A stretch of DNA of 64,000 nt from Streptomyces aureocirculatus. GTDB lineage: Bacteria > Actinomycetota > Actinomycetes > Streptomycetales > Streptomycetaceae. Each line of letters opens with the position of its first letter. Position 1 is the stretch's first letter. Below, in pieces: positions 59,489 through 64,000 of the stretch. Under the pieces are notes generated by a model that had not been told where the DNA came from, did not search any database, and saw only the letters and a list, made by a program, of their open reading frames with translations. The stretch spans positions 44,144 to 108,143 of the forward strand of contig NZ_JOAP01000026.1 in the NCBI RefSeq assembly GCF_000720475.1, in the 5' to 3' direction. Position numbers and translations under genes: made by a program.

Positions 59489-60439
59489 ATGCACACGGTC
59501 GCGGTTCTCGCCCTGGACGACGTCATTCCCTCCGACCTGGCCATGCCCATCGACGTCTTCGCCCGCACCCAGTTGCCCGGCGGCCGGGAGGGCTACCGGA
59601 TACGGGTCTGCGCCCCCGAGCCCGAGGTCGACGCGCGCACCTTCACACTGCGGGCCCCGTACGACCTGAGCGGGCTCACGGACGCGGACACGGTGATCGT
59701 GCCGGGCGTCCACGACCCCTCGGCGCCGGTGCGCGACGACGTCATCGACGCGCTGCGGGCGGCGGCCGACGCGGGCACCCGGATCGCCTCGATCTGCGTC
59801 GGCACCTTCGTCCTCGCCAGGGCCGGGCTGCTCAAGGGTTTGCGGGCCACCACGCACTGGTACGCGGCGGGACTGCTCGCCGAGGTCTGTCCGGAGGTGA
59901 CCGTCGACCCGGACGTCCTGTACGTGGACAACGGCCAGATCCTCACGTCCGCCGGCGCCGCCGCCGGACTCGACCTGTGCCTGCACATGATCCGACGCGA
60001 CTACGGCTCGCTGGTCGCCGCCGAGGCAGCGCGCGCGTCCGTCGTACCGCTGGAACGCGAGGGCGGCCAGGCCCAGTTCATCGGCAACCTGCCCCCGGCC
60101 GTCCCGCGCGGCGCCGAGTTCGAACCCCTCCTCGCCTGGCTGGACGAGAACGCGGCCCGCGATCTCACCCTCGACGACATCGCCGGGCACGCGGGGCTCA
60201 GCACCCGCACGCTGTTGCGCCGCTTCCGCGAGCAGACCGGTACGACACCGCTCCAGTGGCTCCACCGGGCCCGGGTCCGCCGGGCCCAGCACCTCCTGGA
60301 GACCACCGGGCACCCGGTGGAACGCATCGCCGCGCAGGTCGGCTTCGGCTCGCCGACGGCGTTCCGCGACCGCTTCAAGCGGGTCGCCGGGGTCAGCCCG
60401 CAGGCGTACCGGAGGGCGTTCGGCACCGCACGGACCTGA
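59489..60439 (+). CDS. GlxA family AraC-type regulator
   Basis: A 316-residue regulator: a DJ-1/PfpI-like N-terminal domain (VLALDDVIPSDLAMPIDVFA; SICVGTFVLARAGLLKGLRA) and an AraC HTH at residues 220-312 (DLTLDDIAGHAGLSTRTLLR; FREQTGTTPLQWLHRARV; RIAAQVGFGSPTAFRDRFKR). It is a paralogue of the regulator at 32780-33847. It is divergent from the DJ-1 gene and probably regulates it. Confidence 0.9.
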   Translation: MHTVAVLALDDVIPSDLAMPIDVFARTQLPGGREGYRIRVCAPEPEVDARTFTLRAPYDLSGLTDADTVIVPGVHDPSAPVRDDVIDALRAAADAGTRIASICVGTFVLARAGLLKGLRATTHWYAAGLLAEVCPEVTVDPDVLYVDNGQILTSAGAAAGLDLCLHMIRRDYGSLVAAEAARASVVPLEREGGQAQFIGNLPPAVPRGAEFEPLLAWLDENAARDLTLDDIAGHAGLSTRTLLRRFREQTGTTPLQWLHRARVRRAQHLLETTGHPVERIAAQVGFGSPTAFRDRFKRVAGVSPQAYRRAFGTART

Positions 60440-60463
60440 GCGCGGGCCCGAGCGCGGGTCGTG

Positions 60464-61204
60464 TCACGCCTTGCGGGCCACCACCATGCGCCAGCGCGGG
60501 CTGCCGTCGTCACGGCGGCCGAACTCCTCCAGGGGCAGCAGTTCCACGGCGAACCCGGCGCGCTCCAGGTCGGCCCGCACCCCGGCGAGCGGAAACGTGC
60601 GGTAGTACATGACGAACGGCGGCCGCCACAGCAGGTTGCGGGCCCTCATCGTCAGGTCGAAGCCGAGCATGGCCCAGTACCAGGGCGACGTCAGCGACTG
60701 CGGAGCGCCGATGGGAAAGGCGAACAGACCGCCGGGGCGCAGCGCCTCGTACACCTCGGCGAACAGACCCGGCCGCTCGGCGGGCAGGAAGTGCCCGAAA
60801 GCCCCGAAGCTGACGGCCACGTCGAAGCCCGCCCGGAACGGCAGCGCACGGGCGTCCGCCCGCACCCAGTGCAGCGCCGGGCCCCGCGCCCCCTCCCCCG
60901 CGGCCGGTGCGAGCGCCGTCCGCGCCGCGGCCAGCATCCCGGTGCTGAAGTCGACGCCCGTCACCTGCTCGCGGCACATCCGCCGCAGGAGCGCCACGCC
61001 CGCTCCGGTGCCGCAGCACACGTCGAGCCCCGCCGTGAACGGGCCGAGGGGGCGCAGGGCCGCGGCGCACGCGTCGAGGATGCGCTCGGGCGTACGGAAC
61101 GGCGTGTGGTCGAACTTGGGTGCCAGCAGGTCGTAGCCGTGCTCGGTGGAGGACAGCGCCTGCACGGTCAGTTCGCGGAGCGAGGGGCCCTGGGAGGTGA
61201 ACAC
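60464..61204 (-). CDS. Class I SAM-dependent methyltransferase
   Basis: A 246-residue methyltransferase. Motif I is AGLDVCCGTGAGVALL, followed by VTGVDFSTGMLAAAR and FDVAVSFGAFGHFLP. SAM-binding and C-terminal sheet motifs are typical of Methyltransf_11/25. Substrate unknown. I chose GTG 61204 because TAGGCT (61211-61216 on this strand) lies exactly six bases upstream, as in other leaderless genes here; GTG 61210 would abut the -10 box. Confidence 0.83.
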   Translation of the reverse strand: MFTSQGPSLRELTVQALSSTEHGYDLLAPKFDHTPFRTPERILDACAAALRPLGPFTAGLDVCCGTGAGVALLRRMCREQVTGVDFSTGMLAAARTALAPAAGEGARGPALHWVRADARALPFRAGFDVAVSFGAFGHFLPAERPGLFAEVYEALRPGGLFAFPIGAPQSLTSPWYWAMLGFDLTMRARNLLWRPPFVMYYRTFPLAGVRADLERAGFAVELLPLEEFGRRDDGSPRWRMVVARKA

Positions 61205-61286
61205 CGGCACAGCCTAGTGAGTGCCTTCCGTTCCGGCCGGTCCAGCCGTTCCGTGCGTTCCCGTCGGTCCGGCCGTTCCGCGCGTT

Positions 61287-62050
61287 GAGGCTGGGCCCAG
61301 CGACGCCTTCTGGCCCACCGTCGACCCGTACCGGCTGCCGGGCATCACGGCGTCCCGCGAGAAGCTCGCCGACGCGGCGGGCGGCGACTGGGGCGCGGCG
61401 CGGCCCGAGGTGAGCTGGGTGGGCGGCACCACCGACGGCCGTCGGGCGGTCGTCGGGCAGCATCTGCGCGGACTGGCTATGTCTTCCCCGGCGGCGCGAC
61501 GGTCCGGGCCCTGCGCGAGCAGCGCACCGGCAGGTGGAGCGACATCAACAAGGGCGGCGCCACCACGCCGCTGACCCGCACCTACCTCACGCTGTACGTC
61601 GACCATGGCATCGACCCCACCGACGCCGGGTACGCCTGTCTGCTGCTGCCGGGCGCGAGCGCGGCCCGTACCGCACAGCGCGCGGCGGCCACCGGATGGC
61701 TGCGGATACTCGCCAACTCCGGTACGCGGCAGGGCGTCAGCGTGCCCTCGCTCGGCTTCACCGGGGTGACCTTCTGGTCCGGTGGCACCGCCGGGGCGCT
61801 CACCGCGAGCGCCGCCTGCGCCGTGCTGGCCGCCGAGCGGTACGACGGGACGGCGGTGGTGTGCGTCAGCGACCCGACCCGCGCGGCGCGCGCGGGCCTC
61901 ACGGTGACCTGGGACCGCCCGGTCGCCGCGGTCACCACGAAGCCCGCCACCGTCACGTCCGCCACCACGGGCACGTCCTTGACGCTCACGTTCGCCGACC
62001 TCGCCCCCACGAAGGGCGCCACCCAGAAGGTCGTCCTACGGCTCGGCTGA
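61287..62050 (+). pseudogene. Decayed polysaccharide lyase family 8 (hyaluronate-lyase-like) gene
   Basis: Two frames encode pieces of one PL8 lyase. From about 61287, AFWPTVDPYRLPGITAS and AVVGQHLRGL match the catalytic-domain end and central sheet. At about 61474 the reading jumps frame to GYVFPGGATVRALREQRTG and continues through DINKGGATTPLTRTYLTLYV to the stop at 62050. Intact PL8 enzymes have tens of residues between LRGL and GYVFPGG, so an internal deletion with frameshift is likely. The N-terminal catalytic half and signal peptide are missing. A GTTCC-rich degenerate repeat (61218-61287) adjoins the break point. Confidence 0.75.
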
Positions 62051-62077
62051 GGGCGGCGCCGCCACGCCCCGAGGGGG

Positions 62078-64000
62078 TCAGACCGTGGTGACCGTCGGCA
62101 CGTCAGGGCTGATCTGGGGGCGCTCGGGGACCCGGCGCAGCGCGAGGACCATGGTCAGGCCGCCGCCGGGGGTGTCCTCCGCGGTGAGCGTGCCGCCGAT
62201 GGACTCGGTGAAGCCGCGGGCGACCGCGAGGCCGAGGCCCACCCCGGCTCCGCGCGGGGCGTCGCCGAGGCGCTGGAAGGGTTCGAAGATGCGTTCCTTG
62301 GCGTCGTCGGGGACCCCGGGGCCGCGGTCCACGACCCGTAGTTGCACCTGGTCGGCCATGGTGCTCGCGGCGACGAGGACGGGTCGGTCGGCGGGGCTGT
62401 ACTTCAGGGCGTTCTCTATGACGTTGGCGACGGCGCGCTCCAGGAGCCCCTTGTCGGCGGCGACCATCGGCAGGTCCTCGGGGATGTCGAGGACGACGTT
62501 GTCCGACGGTCCCGTGATGCCTTCGAGGGCGAGCGGCACGACCTCGTCGAGGTCGATCTCGCGGACGAGGGGTGTGACGGTGTCCGTCTGCAGGCGGGAC
62601 ATGTCGAGGAGGTTGCCGACGAGATGGTCGAGGCGGTCGGCGCCGGCCTCGATGGCGGCGAGCAGCTCGGCCCGGTCCTCCTCGGACCATTCGACGTCGT
62701 CGGAGCGCAGGCTGGAGACGGACGCCTTGATGCCGGCGAGGGGGGTGCGCAGGTCGTGGCTGACGGCGGCGAGCAGGGCGGTGCGGATGCGGTTGCCCTC
62801 GGCGAGCGCCCGCGCCTGGCCCGCCTCGGACTGCAGGCGCCCGCGGTCCACGACGACGGCGGCCTGCGCGGCGAACGCCCCGAGGACGCGCCGGTCCTCC
62901 GCGGGCAGGACGCGCCCGGTGAGCGCGAGCGCCATGTGGTCGCCGATGGGCATGTCGACGTCGGCCTCCTCGGGGCGGCCGACGTGCGGTCGGGTGCCCG
63001 CGCTGCCCACGCAGGCCCACGGGGCGAGGTCCCCGTCGCGTTCGAGGAGGGCCACGGACTCCATGGCGAAGGTCTCCCGCACGGACTCCAGGAGCGACTC
63101 CAGGCTGTTCTCGCCGCGCAGCACACTGCCCGCCAGATGGGACAGGATCTCCGACTCGGCCCGCAGCCGGGCCGCCTGGTGGGTGCGGCGCGCCGCCAGG
63201 TCCACCACGGACGCCACGGACACGGCGACCCCGACGAAGATCACCAGGGCGAGGATGTGCCGCGGGTTGGAGATGAGGACCTTGTGGACGGGCTGGGTGA
63301 AGTAGTAGTTGATGAGCAGGGAGCCGAACGCCGCCGACGCGAGCGCGGGGAAGAGACCGCCGAGCAGCGCCGCCGCCACGGTGAGCGACAGGAAGAGCAG
63401 CATGTCGTTGGCGAGCCCTAGCTCGGGCGCCACCCCCCGCAGGAGCAGGGCGAGCAGCACGGGTCCGACCATGCCGACGAGCCAGCCCCAGATGATCCGG
63501 CTGCGCCCGAGCCGGGCGGCGCGCGGCGGATGTCCGAGGCCGCGGCCCTTGCCCGCCTCCTCGTGGGTGACCAGGTGGACGTCGAGGTCGGGTCCCGACT
63601 CGCGGGCGACGGTGGCGCTGACGCCGGGGCCGAAGACGTACTGCCAGTTCCGGCGCCGGGAGACGCCGAGGACTATCTGCGTGGCGTTGACACCGCGGGC
63701 GAACGCGAGCAGCGCCGCCGTGACGTCCTCACCGACCACCTGGTGGAAGGAGCCGCCGAGGTCCTCCACCAGGGTGCGCTGGACGGCGAGTTCCTTCGGC
63801 GATGCCGCGGTGAGGCCGTCGCTGCGGGCGACGTACACGGCGAGCACCTCACCGCCCGCGCCCTTCTCGGCGAGCCTGGCGGCTCGGCGCAGCAGGGCCC
63901 TGCCCTCGGGTCCGCCGGTGAGGCCGACGACGATGCGTTCGCGGGCCTGCCAGGTGGAGCGGATGTCGTGCTCGCCCCGGTACTGCTGCAAGTACTCGTC
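62078..64000 (-). CDS. kdpD: Sensor histidine kinase KdpD (5' end beyond window)
   Basis: The C-terminal 641 residues of the K+-responsive kinase. Visible parts, in order, are the universal-stress-like domain (RERIVVGLTGGPEGRALLRR), four clustered transmembrane helices (WLVGMVGPVLLALLLRGVA onward), a GAF-like region, the H box AAVSHDLRTPLAGIKAS, the N box VIENALKYSP, the G boxes DRGPGVPDD and GAGVGLGLAVARG. The N-terminal KdpD domain with its Walker motifs is upstream of the window edge. It controls the KdpFABC potassium pump through KdpE; those genes should lie outside. Confidence 0.93.
   Translation of the reverse strand, partial: DEYLQQYRGEHDIRSTWQARERIVVGLTGGPEGRALLRRAARLAEKGAGGEVLAVYVARSDGLTAASPKELAVQRTLVEDLGGSFHQVVGEDVTAALLAFARGVNATQIVLGVSRRRNWQYVFGPGVSATVARESGPDLDVHLVTHEEAGKGRGLGHPPRAARLGRSRIIWGWLVGMVGPVLLALLLRGVAPELGLANDMLLFLSLTVAAALLGGLFPALASAAFGSLLINYYFTQPVHKVLISNPRHILALVIFVGVAVSVASVVDLAARRTHQAARLRAESEILSHLAGSVLRGENSLESLLESVRETFAMESVALLERDGDLAPWACVGSAGTRPHVGRPEEADVDMPIGDHMALALTGRVLPAEDRRVLGAFAAQAAVVVDRGRLQSEAGQARALAEGNRIRTALLAAVSHDLRTPLAGIKASVSSLRSDDVEWSEEDRAELLAAIEAGADRLDHLVGNLLDMSRLQTDTVTPLVREIDLDEVVPLALEGITGPSDNVVLDIPEDLPMVAADKGLLERAVANVIENALKYSPADRPVLVAASTMADQVQLRVVDRGPGVPDDAKERIFEPFQRLGDAPRGAGVGLGLAVARGFTESIGGTLTAEDTPGGGLTMVLALRRVPERPQISPDVPTVTTV

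Overview
The window looks like part of a Streptomyces chromosome. GC and third-codon GC are very high, GTG and TTG starts are common, several genes have leaderless-type promoters, and the gene families are typical of the genus (FG-GAP protein, AIM24, IclR, MarR and GlxA-type regulators, malEFG, DUF5954, DUF4232, kdpD). I see no rRNA, tRNA, insertion sequence or CRISPR array. Most of the window is chromosomal housekeeping and accessory metabolism arranged as regulator/target pairs.

Layout. 0-5.7 kb: end of an FG-GAP protein, AIM24, a divergent MFS/TetR pair and a divergent SDR/MarR pair. 5.7-10.8 kb: a glyoxylate/2-hydroxyacid module (FAD/Fe-S oxidase, serine/alanine-glyoxylate aminotransferase) facing an IclR regulator across a perfect palindrome. 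11-16.3 kb: a MatC-like carrier, then an ascorbate-type PTS (IIC and fused IIA-IIB) behind an unrecognised 380-residue protein. 16.4-24.4 kb: epoxide hydrolase, carboxylesterase coupled to an MBL hydrolase with a divergent XRE regulator, arylamine N-acetyltransferase, a tyrosine-phosphatase/GNAT fusion and a membrane phosphatase. 24.6-31.6 kb: a rifampin-phosphotransferase-like PEP-utilising enzyme coupled to a membrane coiled-coil protein, an MMPL exporter and an RDD protein. 31.7-39.7 kb: NAD(P) oxidoreductase/GlxA pair, methyltransferase, tautomerase behind a large palindrome, a chloramphenicol phosphotransferase homologue, DUF5954, an orphan type II thioesterase, SMP-30 and a short atypical island. 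39.7-42.8 kb: a third phosphatase and a reactive-sulfur module (rhodanese, CstR-like sensor, CstB-like MBL-rhodanese protein) with two matching operators. 42.8-53.1 kb: a maltodextrin regulon (malEFG, alpha-glucosidase, LacI regulator, secreted alpha-amylase and pullulanase) with TTGC/GCAA operators. 53.5-64 kb: two GNATs, a DUF4232 lipoprotein, a 21-unit 31-bp tandem array, hydroxyacid dehydrogenase, a DUF2269-like protein, a 13-unit array, a DJ-1/GlxA pair, a methyltransferase, a decayed polysaccharide lyase and the 3' part of kdpD.

The main unexplained signals are the 31-bp array (55996-56645), which has an A-B-C higher-order period of 93 bp and sits between two divergent genes; the phosphatase-GNAT fusion; the PEP-utilising enzyme/membrane protein/phosphatase group; and the CstR/CstB locus, whose dioxygenase seems to lack one iron ligand and which is followed by what looks like the stump of a tauE/safE gene. 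Short direct tandem repeats recur through the window both inside genes and at gene ends.
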